Part shown: positions 25,795 to 32,679 of the stretch, in pieces | Layout: every line of letters starts with the position of its first letter | How positions within the stretch are numbered: the stretch's first letter is position 1 | Source of the DNA: Pedobacter yonginensis | GTDB lineage: Bacteria; Bacteroidota; Bacteroidia; Sphingobacteriales; Sphingobacteriaceae | NCBI RefSeq assembly: GCF_003173595.1 | Contig: NZ_QGNZ01000002.1 | Location: 868,001-932,000, forward strand | Length of the DNA stretch: 64,000 nucleotides | Direction of reading: 5' to 3' | The notes under the pieces: model-generated | Database searches by the model: none | What the model was told of the DNA's origin: nothing | What the model saw: the letters and a program-made list of their open reading frames with translations, nothing else | Program-made: the position numbers and the translations under genes

Positions 25795-26778
25795 ATGGCT
25801 AATATTGTAGCGATGAATAATGGCTTATACAATCCTTTCCAAAACTTCGATTTTTTATATAAAGTTTGCTTTTTAAGTGGCAAAACCTTTAACTCGCCTG
25901 TTTTGCAGGTTCCACTTATTCCGAAATGGCTTTTAGCGCAAGCGAGTTTAACTGGCGAAGAACAAATTCAGTTCTTGGATGAAAGTATTCGATCATACAA
26001 TACTTTGGTTATTCCGGTAAATAGCGAGGTGAATGAATTGTTTTTGAATCCTTTAGAAGAGAAAATTGAGGCAGCTTTTTTGCAAGGTTACCCTGCTGTT
26101 TCGGCTTTGCCAGAACTCGATTTATTCAATTGGATTGGTAAGTTTCTATATGGCTTTGTGTATCAGGAAATGCATTCTGCCTTGCGGAAGGAAATGACCG
26201 CAGATGGCCTAAACATGTCGCAATCTTTAATGATGAAATTTGCTAACCTCAATTTCATGATGCAAAATCTATACACCAATTTAGTATTTGAAGATTTTAG
26301 TCCATGGTCAATTACAGTAGTGAAATTAGAGAACGAAGAAACGCCTTTCAGTTTCCGCGATGAGATTAACACACTTACTTTTTCGCTAAAGTTGAAGGAT
26401 TTCGGCATAATTGCATGTTTGCAAGACAATGGAACAAATAAACGCTATCATCAAGACATCATTAATGAAATCAAAAATAAGGCCTTAACCGCAGAGCAGT
26501 TTGAAGAATTAAGTGCTCGTTTCTATTATTCAGCCTATCTTTTTAATCGTTTGCCAGAATATACTTTTATGCCAGTAGAGGGTACAATATATATTGAAGC
26601 GATGCCTTTGCGTGGCAATATGAGCAAGCCATTATTTGATGTTTGGCAAACCAAGACCTACGGACAAGTATTAGAGAATTTTTGGAAACCTTGGGGTTAT
26701 GTGTTATTCGAAATTATAAAAGATCCCGAACAGCCCATGAGCTTCTTCGAAAACCCACATTTGCCAACAGCAGGCTAG
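25795..26778 (+). CDS. Conserved-looking hypothetical protein
   Basis: 327 residues, no signal peptide or membrane segment, acidic. A steady coding frame with ordinary codon use shows it is real. Visible features are NPLEEKIEAAFLQGYPAVSA, a helical middle (SQSLMMKFANLNFMMQNLYT) and a C-terminal segment with VWQTKTYGQVLENFWKPWGY. I recognise no domain. It sits between the unknown lipoprotein on the same strand and the convergent rhomboid gene. Confidence 0.55.
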   Translation: MANIVAMNNGLYNPFQNFDFLYKVCFLSGKTFNSPVLQVPLIPKWLLAQASLTGEEQIQFLDESIRSYNTLVIPVNSEVNELFLNPLEEKIEAAFLQGYPAVSALPELDLFNWIGKFLYGFVYQEMHSALRKEMTADGLNMSQSLMMKFANLNFMMQNLYTNLVFEDFSPWSITVVKLENEETPFSFRDEINTLTFSLKLKDFGIIACLQDNGTNKRYHQDIINEIKNKALTAEQFEELSARFYYSAYLFNRLPEYTFMPVEGTIYIEAMPLRGNMSKPLFDVWQTKTYGQVLENFWKPWGYVLFEIIKDPEQPMSFFENPHLPTAG

Positions 26779-26792
26779 CGTAATATTATTAT

Positions 26793-27407
26793 TTACTTTC
26801 CGTTGGCTAAGGCTGTAATAAAGTGTGGCACTATGCCTTGCATAAAGATAACCGTAAATATTAAGCCTGTTAGCGCACCAAAAAAGTGAGCATCGTGGTT
26901 AATGTTATCTCTAGAGTTTTTAGATGCATACATGCAATAAACCAAGTACAAGCCCCCAAAAACAAAGGCAGGAATATCAAAAGGAATAAAAAGAATCCTA
27001 ATACCCGACCATGGATTGAACAGAATATAACTAAAAAGTACCGCACTTATCGCTCCAGAAGCGCCTAGGCTATGGTAATGGTAGTTATCTTTATTTTTAA
27101 AAATGGTAGTGATATCGCTTAAAACCAAGCCAAAAAAATATAATAAACCAAATTTCCAACTGCCCATCATCTGCTCAAGCGTAAAAGCGAAAGCCACAAA
27201 AGTGAACATGTTAAAAAACAAATGCATCCAATCTGCATGAATTAAACCACTTGTAATTACAGTGTAGATGTGCTTTCCTTTAGAAACACTGTAAGGATGC
27301 AACATAAACTTTCCGTAAATGCCATGATCGTAAAAGGCATACAGGCTAGTAATTACGGTAAAGATAAAAATGATTGATGCAACCGGTGTTGCGCTTAAGT
27401 ATTCCAT
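26793..27407 (-). CDS. Rhomboid-family intramembrane serine protease
   Basis: 204 residues with six hydrophobic segments. The family motifs are present: HADWMHLFFNMF between the first helices, the catalytic Ser in SLGASGAISAVL (GxSG), and the catalytic His in INHDAHFFGALTG (AHxxG). It cleaves membrane proteins within or near a transmembrane helix; the substrate is unknown. Length is at the short, bacterial-core end of the family. It is transcribed alone. Confidence 0.93.
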   Translation of the reverse strand: MEYLSATPVASIIFIFTVITSLYAFYDHGIYGKFMLHPYSVSKGKHIYTVITSGLIHADWMHLFFNMFTFVAFAFTLEQMMGSWKFGLLYFFGLVLSDITTIFKNKDNYHYHSLGASGAISAVLFSYILFNPWSGIRILFIPFDIPAFVFGGLYLVYCMYASKNSRDNINHDAHFFGALTGLIFTVIFMQGIVPHFITALANGK

Positions 27408-27707
27408 TGGGTTTATTTTAAATCCGGCTCTCCATCATTTAGTAAAGACAAACCAGATATATATTCTGTTGGTGATCTCGTAATAATCAGAATTTTTAAG
27501 TTTAAAATCAAGCTGCACGACAGATTTTTTTGAAAAGCTTAGGTGAAAAAATTTGTTACCCACGAATCTTAAAGGTATGCATTTATTTATTGTTCTGGGA
27601 AATGCGAGCTACAAGTCACCTCGAATGGAGCACAGCGGAACGATAGGTCATTGCAACAAAAAAAATAGCAATTTCCTTAACAGAGCCATATTGCCGTTCA
27701 AAGAATT
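27408..27707. other. 300-bp intergenic region with a repeat-like fragment
   Basis: Around 27605-27650 lies CCTCGAATGGAGCACAGCGG followed by AACGATAGGTC. It resembles a degenerate dispersed intergenic repeat of the kind found in several Sphingobacteriaceae genomes (recalled, not checked). No terminator with a T-run is evident after thiE. Confidence 0.35.
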
Positions 27708-28340
27708 TTATGCTTTAATAGCGTTGTAAAAATCGCTATATGCTTCGTTAAAATCATCTGCTAAATTTATTGCGCCAGATATCGCTATACCATAAATTCC
27801 GGTTTGCATTAGCGCTTCAACATCGTAAATTTTTATGCCACCCACGGCTAAAATCGGTATGTACACGTTTAGCGCTTTCAGTTGCTTTGTAGCATTTTTA
27901 TAACCTTCTAAACCTAAAATTGGATAGTTATTAGGTTTGGTTGATGTTGTAGCGAATGGTCCGTAGCCAATATAATCAGCGCCCTCGCTTGCCAAACGGA
28001 TTACATTTTCGATATCATTTGCCGAGCCACCTAAGGTAATATCATCGCCAACTTGTTTTCTGAGGAGACTGAAATCAGCATCCATATCTTCAATATGGAA
28101 ACCTTGAATATCTGCTTTGCCATTTAAATGGATGTGATTGGTTACCACGAGCGTGGTGCCCCAATCATCGCAAACTTCTGCAATAGCCTGTATGTCAGCT
28201 AATAGTGCATCGTCCGCTTTGCTTAAACACCGGTATTGAATCCATTTTGCACCCGCTGCACATGCTAGTTGTGCTTGTTCTAAATGGCCGAAATTTGGAA
28301 TATCATGCGTAATGTATTGCAGTTTTTCAATGTATTTCAT
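27708..28340 (-). CDS. thiE: Thiamine phosphate synthase-like protein
   Basis: 210 residues forming one TIM barrel. Conserved ThiE elements: WIQYRCLSK (the QxR pyrophosphate-binding pair), VVTNH, GFHIED, LGGSAND (Ser), DYIGYGPFATTSTKPN (the T-x-T-K loop) and ILAVGGI. Two positions differ from typical ThiE: the Lys of QLREK is Leu, and the Asp after Asn in INDR is His. ThiE joins HMP-PP and thiazole phosphate to thiamine phosphate. It lies 58 bp after the TonB receptor in the TPP-riboswitch transcript, so it probably supports salvage. A TenI-like role is the main alternative. Confidence 0.75.
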   Translation of the reverse strand: MKYIEKLQYITHDIPNFGHLEQAQLACAAGAKWIQYRCLSKADDALLADIQAIAEVCDDWGTTLVVTNHIHLNGKADIQGFHIEDMDADFSLLRKQVGDDITLGGSANDIENVIRLASEGADYIGYGPFATTSTKPNNYPILGLEGYKNATKQLKALNVYIPILAVGGIKIYDVEALMQTGIYGIAISGAINLADDFNEAYSDFYNAIKA

Positions 28341-28360
28341 GCGAGGATGCTAAAGTATAA

Positions 28361-28394
28361 TTCGTCATGGCCCCCGAAAAGAAGCCATGACGAA
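28361..28394 (-). repeat. Intercistronic hairpin between the TonB receptor and thiE
   Basis: An 11-bp perfect inverted repeat (TTCGTCATGGC with its complement) has a 12-nt loop and no T-run. It could slow RNA decay of the upstream message or partly terminate transcription. Confidence 0.55.
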
Positions 28395-28398
28395 TGTA

Positions 28399-30771
28399 TT
28401 AAAACTTAAGGCTTAAACTTAATAAAAAGTTGCGAGTAGCTTGTGGGTAATAATAATTGTATCGGGTTAATTCGCCTCCGTAAAGAGAAGGATAGCTTGC
28501 CCCATTGTTTTCGTAAAGTGTACTAAACACGTTGTTGATGAGCAAGCTAACGCCAATATTTTTTACATGGGCAAAAGAGGTATTGTACCTTAAGCGGATA
28601 TCGTTAACGAAGAAACTAGATAAAGATTCGCTTTTCGCCGAAGTGTTGGTTAAATATTGGCGACCAACGTACTTACTCAAAAAGGCAATGTCGGCATTTT
28701 TCAGAAGGGTATAATTGATTTCACTAGAGGCAATTATTGATGGAGAGAATGAAATATCTGTATTGCTGTAATTATTGACCAAAAGCGAACCATCTACCTC
28801 ATCGTATAAATACTCTTCAAAATTCTTAATCTTATTTCGACTGAAGGTTGCGGTTGCGGCCCAATACAGGTTTTTAGAAATTTGCCAACGACCATCAAAT
28901 TCTACCCCAGCACGGTAGCTATCTGCAACGTTTTGGCGGGTTTGTCCACCAACGTCATTTAGCTTTCCGGTATTAATAAGCTGATCTTTATAAATCATCG
29001 CAAAACCGTTCAGCCCAAAAGATAAATTGGAAAACTGTGTACGATAGCCCGCTTCAAAATCTGTTAAACGTTCTGGTTTTGGTCTGCTGTTTATGTTGGA
29101 ATCGGTAAAGTCTCTTCTATTTGGTTCTTTGTTACCAATGGCAATAGAGGCATACACGTTGCTTTTTTCGTTAAAGCTATAGGTTAAGCCAGCTTTTGGG
29201 TTAAAGAAATCCAAGGTTGCATTTTGCTGTCCTGGTTTGCCGCTTGGATCAATCCCGAAATAGGAGTAATAAACGTGTCTGTATTGAAAATCTCCAAAAA
29301 GACTCAATTTATCGATTTGATAATTGGCTCTCAGAAATGTGTTGAAATCCGTTTTGAAGGCGTCATTATCATTGTATCTATAGCGAATGGAATTACTTCC
29401 CTCGTAATTGGCAAACTGTGCCCAAATTACCTCATCAAAATGCTTTCCTTTATATTCGTTGTAGGCACCACCCAAAGTAAAATTCAAATTACTTTTTGGA
29501 GTGTAATTTAAGGAGTACGTTGCGCCATAAAAATCGTTATCGAGCCATAGCCTTCTCACCAAATCAGATTCAGTTTGTGTTACGCCACCAATAACAAGGG
29601 GTGCAATGCCATAATCTGCCAGCGTTTCGCCGTCTTTAAATTCTTCATAATAGCCTCTACCATAGGTATAATGCAAAGCTGCATTAGCGACAAGTTTATC
29701 TGATAATGTTCTGGTGTAAAATAATTGATAATGATCTTGTTGATAGTTATCGGTTTGATTATCATAAGTGAAATCGTTGTGTCTTCTATCGGTTTTAAGG
29801 GTTTCTGCATCTACCCCATTCCAAGCCTGATAGGTTTTTTCTGTACCACTGAATACGTTCACCCGTAATAAATCTTTTTTGCCATAATATGCACCAGAAA
29901 CAAAAAACGATTTTAAATTGGAGGAGGCACGATCTACATAACCATCTGATTTAATTCTGGAAAGGCGACCATCAAAGCTGAATTTATTGTTTATTAAACC
30001 AGTACCTACGTTAATGGAATTTTTCCAGGTATTGTAAGACCCATAAGTGTTGTTCAGTTCGGCATAAGCAGAGTCTCTGCGGGTTGTGGTTTGAATGTTT
30101 AAACTCGCACCGAATGCACCAGCGCCATTTGTAGAAGTACCAACACCGCGCTGAATTTGTATGTTGTCAACAGATGAAGCCAAATCTGGTAAGTTGATGA
30201 AATAACTGCCTTGACTTTCGGCATCGTTAAGTGGAATACCATTTATGGTTACGTTAATTCGAGTGGCATCGCTCCCACGAATTCGAATACCCGTATATCC
30301 AATTCCAGCACCGGCATCAGAACTCACCACTACCGATGGTGTTTGATTTAACAGGTAGGGCAAATCCTGCCCTAAATTGTTTTTAGCTAAATCATCTTTG
30401 TTTAAGTTTTTGAATGTAGTTGCAGAGTTTTTTGAAGCTCGAGTAGCACTAACCACAACCTCATCGGCAATAAAACTCTGGCTGTTCAAGCTAAAATTTA
30501 AGGTGGTGCTTTCTGTGAGGTTAATGGCTTTTTCTGCAGTTTGGTAGCCCACGTAGCTTACGCTAAACACGTATTTGCCTGCGCTTAAGTTACTTAAGGT
30601 GTAGTTCCCATTAGCATCGCTAACCACAGCCGTTTTTTGGCTTTTAAGCTTAATGGTTGCGCCAGGAAGGGATTTTTGATTGTTGTCTGTTACTGTACCC
30701 GTAACAGAAATTTGTGCCATAGTTAAAAATGGCAGCGTTGCAACGATAGCTGCAAAAAGTAGTTTTTTCAA
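28399..30771 (-). CDS. TonB-dependent receptor, probably for thiamine
   Basis: 790 residues with signal peptide (MKKLLFAAIVATLPFLTMAQ). A carboxypeptidase-regulatory-like domain (~22-95, ISVTGTVTDNNQKSLPGATI) is followed by the plug (~100-230, with DEVVVSATR and IRIRGSDATRINVTINGIPL) and a 22-strand barrel ending in FLLSLSLKF with its terminal aromatic. It imports a substrate across the outer membrane using TonB. The TPP riboswitch directly upstream and thiE downstream indicate thiamine or a precursor; this assignment is inference from regulation. Confidence 0.93.
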   Translation of the reverse strand: MKKLLFAAIVATLPFLTMAQISVTGTVTDNNQKSLPGATIKLKSQKTAVVSDANGNYTLSNLSAGKYVFSVSYVGYQTAEKAINLTESTTLNFSLNSQSFIADEVVVSATRASKNSATTFKNLNKDDLAKNNLGQDLPYLLNQTPSVVVSSDAGAGIGYTGIRIRGSDATRINVTINGIPLNDAESQGSYFINLPDLASSVDNIQIQRGVGTSTNGAGAFGASLNIQTTTRRDSAYAELNNTYGSYNTWKNSINVGTGLINNKFSFDGRLSRIKSDGYVDRASSNLKSFFVSGAYYGKKDLLRVNVFSGTEKTYQAWNGVDAETLKTDRRHNDFTYDNQTDNYQQDHYQLFYTRTLSDKLVANAALHYTYGRGYYEEFKDGETLADYGIAPLVIGGVTQTESDLVRRLWLDNDFYGATYSLNYTPKSNLNFTLGGAYNEYKGKHFDEVIWAQFANYEGSNSIRYRYNDNDAFKTDFNTFLRANYQIDKLSLFGDFQYRHVYYSYFGIDPSGKPGQQNATLDFFNPKAGLTYSFNEKSNVYASIAIGNKEPNRRDFTDSNINSRPKPERLTDFEAGYRTQFSNLSFGLNGFAMIYKDQLINTGKLNDVGGQTRQNVADSYRAGVEFDGRWQISKNLYWAATATFSRNKIKNFEEYLYDEVDGSLLVNNYSNTDISFSPSIIASSEINYTLLKNADIAFLSKYVGRQYLTNTSAKSESLSSFFVNDIRLRYNTSFAHVKNIGVSLLINNVFSTLYENNGASYPSLYGGELTRYNYYYPQATRNFLLSLSLKF

Positions 30772-30840
30772 TGTTTTTGTTTTTAGTTAAACCCATCGGA
30801 AATAGGGGTACTCCCGATTTCAGTTAAACTTCCATAACTC

Positions 30841-31012
30841 CAATCCCTACGCCGGCATTACCCGGATCAGGTGCATTTAAGGTTTAGGTTTGTGAAGATT
30901 TGGCTTTAGGGTGCGCAAAAATGCTTCCCCTTACTAACTCCTTTTACCTTTAACCATAAAATGGGTATGATCTCAGCCCGTTTTTGTGTTTATAACAAAC
31001 AAGGCACCCCTA
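30841..31012 (-). promoter_or_regulatory. TPP (THI-box) riboswitch
   Basis: On the minus strand GGGGTGCC (31003-31010) is followed by GGGCTGAGAT (the pyrimidine-sensing CUGAGA). The 3' box starts ACCTGATCCGGGTAATGCCG and continues to GCGTAGGGA (30843-30871). These are the hallmark elements of the TPP aptamer, with an enlarged variable arm between them (total about 170 nt). It lies 70 bp before the TonB receptor start. A further small stem (ATCGG/CCGAT, 30794-30820) between aptamer and gene may be part of the expression platform; no T-run, so translational control is more likely. Confidence 0.93.
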
Positions 31013-31156
31013 ATGATGAGGCAAATGTAGAAATTATTTTAAGATTCTGGTGTAAAACTTTAATACATTGTTTTTGCGCAGGATAAAGAATAAGAATTTG
31101 TAAAATTTTGTTCCCCTCTCTATGTAATTATATCAATTCATTGCAAAAGCAATAAA

Positions 31157-31687
31157 TTATCCACCCAAAAATTCATCAATTGCAGCAACTGCATTTTGGT
31201 ATCGCGCTTCGCCTTGACCACTAATTAATTTGTAATTGGCGTTTAAGGCCTTTAGCTCTTTGTGCCAAACCTCCATAAAATATGCTCGCTGGTTTGGAAA
31301 ATCTCGAAGTGGATCATCCTGCCAAGGCAAATCAATGTCCAACAAAACATAAAAATCGTAGGGTCTTTCGGGCAGTGCATCCAACACAATTTTTGGCGTT
31401 TCGCCTAACATCTCGTCACTCCAAATTTTAACGGTAACAAAAGTGGTATCGCAAATGATAAACTCATTTTCCGTTGTAGCGAGAATTGCATCTTCCAAAG
31501 CAACCTGACCATAAAACATGTTCACCTCATCCTGCAAGGTGTACGGACCAACTAATCCCTCACAATAATAACGAGCATATTCTGGCACCCAGGCAACCTT
31601 ATAGTGTTTGGCTAAAAATTGAGACATGGTAGATTTTCCCGTGCTTTCTGGGCCTACAATCGCTATTTTTTTGATCGGTTTTGTCAC
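31157..31687 (-). CDS. NadR-like P-loop ATPase/kinase
   Basis: 176 residues. Walker A is IAIVGPESTGKST; then WVPEYARYY and EFIICDTTFVT, and FPNQRAYFMEVW, matching the C-terminal ribosylnicotinamide-kinase part of NadR (AAA_28 type). The family phosphorylates nicotinamide riboside; in Bacteroidota homologs also sit in TPP-regulated loci, where a thiamine kinase role has been suggested. Here it lies upstream of the TPP riboswitch on the same strand, so it is not itself under that switch. The substrate is uncertain. Confidence 0.8.
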   Translation of the reverse strand: MTKPIKKIAIVGPESTGKSTMSQFLAKHYKVAWVPEYARYYCEGLVGPYTLQDEVNMFYGQVALEDAILATTENEFIICDTTFVTVKIWSDEMLGETPKIVLDALPERPYDFYVLLDIDLPWQDDPLRDFPNQRAYFMEVWHKELKALNANYKLISGQGEARYQNAVAAIDEFLGG

Positions 31688-32151
31688 GTTGCTAAAAGAG
31701 TTTGTTAAACATTAATGAGAAATCAAATGTAATAGAAGAAACGTATTAAACAAAAAATCCGGTCGAGGAGGGCTCCTCAAACCGGATAATAAACCAAACA
31801 AACTATTTATGAAGAAATCCTCTTTGCGGTTAACTACTCCGCGGAGGAAGCTTTAGATCTTACTCTAAAGTATTTACAAAACGCAAATACGTTGAGCTTA
31901 TTACAACATTATTGCCAATTATTGAATCATCACAACTTCGTGACTTAAAACTGACCTCCTGCATAGGTTTTGAATTTTTTTTTAACAAGAATTAACATTC
32001 CGTACAATTAAAAGGATTTAGTACACACAGCCTTGTCTAAATTACAGTACGTTTGTTGTATAGCTGTTCATTTTTAAAACTAATTGTAGCCAGGAGTGTT
32101 ATTTATTTCGGACATTAGGAAAATTTATAAATTTTAGCAAAATCATACCAA
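31688..32151. other. 464-bp intergenic region with structured segments
   Basis: It contains a strong minus-strand terminator (31752-31787). Just upstream on that strand are more stems: CTTTAGA/TCTAAAG (31851-31870 region) and the palindrome CTCCGCGGAG. A 15-codon plus-strand frame (MKKSSLRLTTPRRKL) opens at 31810. No protein gene ends near the terminator, so a small minus-strand RNA of up to about 300 nt is possible. Confidence 0.4.
31752..31787 (-). terminator. Strong intrinsic terminator on the minus strand
   Basis: ATCCGGT/ACCGGAT plus an inner GAGGAG/CTCCTC form a 13-bp stem with a one-nucleotide and a two-nucleotide interior mismatch, followed on the minus strand by six T. No annotated gene lies upstream of it on that strand for over 10 kb apart from short spacer. 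Confidence 0.75.
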
Positions 32152-32469
32152 ATGAAAAAGTTAAGTATTTTTTTATCCCTTATTGTTATTCTATCCATAG
32201 GATTAATTGCAATGAAAAACATCAGATTGGGCGGGATTATGGGGAAAATTGCGCCGCTTGATGCAGCTTCCTCGGTTTCTATCGTATCAGGTACAGATAC
32301 CCTAAAAGCTCAAATCAATCAAGGTGTGTTTGGCTTTACCAACTTAAAACAAGGCGTTTATACAATCTGGATTAAAGGCAATGCGCCATACAAAGATACC
32401 ATGATTGAAAATGTTGCAGTAAAAGATAGTGCTACTACTGATTTAGGCGAAATTAAATTGCTGCAATAA
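32152..32469 (+). CDS. Small secreted or membrane-anchored beta-sandwich protein
   Basis: 105 residues. An N-terminal hydrophobic segment (LSIFLSLIVILSIGLIAM) acts as a signal or anchor. The rest looks like a small carboxypeptidase-regulatory-like domain: GFTNLKQGVYTIWIKGNAPY and DSATTDLGEIKL, the pattern seen in secreted Bacteroidota proteins. A binding function cannot be inferred. It is followed by its own terminator, so it is separate from carB. Confidence 0.6.
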   Translation: MKKLSIFLSLIVILSIGLIAMKNIRLGGIMGKIAPLDAASSVSIVSGTDTLKAQINQGVFGFTNLKQGVYTIWIKGNAPYKDTMIENVAVKDSATTDLGEIKLLQ

Positions 32470-32497
32470 CAAAATTTACAGAAGATAAATCTAAAAT

Positions 32498-32525
32498 GAG
32501 GGTGCATTTAACCCTCTTTTTTATT
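32498..32525 (+). terminator. Terminator after the small secreted-protein gene
   Basis: GAGGGT pairs with ACCCTC over a 7-nt loop, followed by a run of T, so transcription of carB needs its own promoter. Confidence 0.75.
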
Positions 32526-32559
32526 TTAAAAAAAACGGCTTAAAATACTTCTAAAGGTG

Positions 32560-32600
32560 TATCTTTGCATCCCGACAGAACAGTTGGGATTTTCTTCTTA
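32560..32600 (+). promoter_or_regulatory. carB promoter box and leader hairpin
   Basis: TATCTTTG (32560-32567) matches the -7 consensus. Immediately downstream an 8-bp stem (ATCCCGAC with GTTGGGAT, 6-nt loop, one G-T wobble) is followed by TTTTCTTCTT. The hairpin plus T-rich stretch resembles an intrinsic terminator, 90 nt ahead of the carB ATG, and might allow attenuation. Confidence 0.45.
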
Positions 32601-32679
32601 TAAAAGCAAAAAACCTCCTTGCTTCATGGTTCTAACAAGAACTGACACTTTAGAAATTTAATTTTTGTATTAAGCTATC

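Noticed and set aside
31810..31857. 15-codon plus-strand frame MKKSSLRLTTPRRKL
   Set aside because: It sits across stems read better as RNA structure on the minus strand; no evidence of translation.
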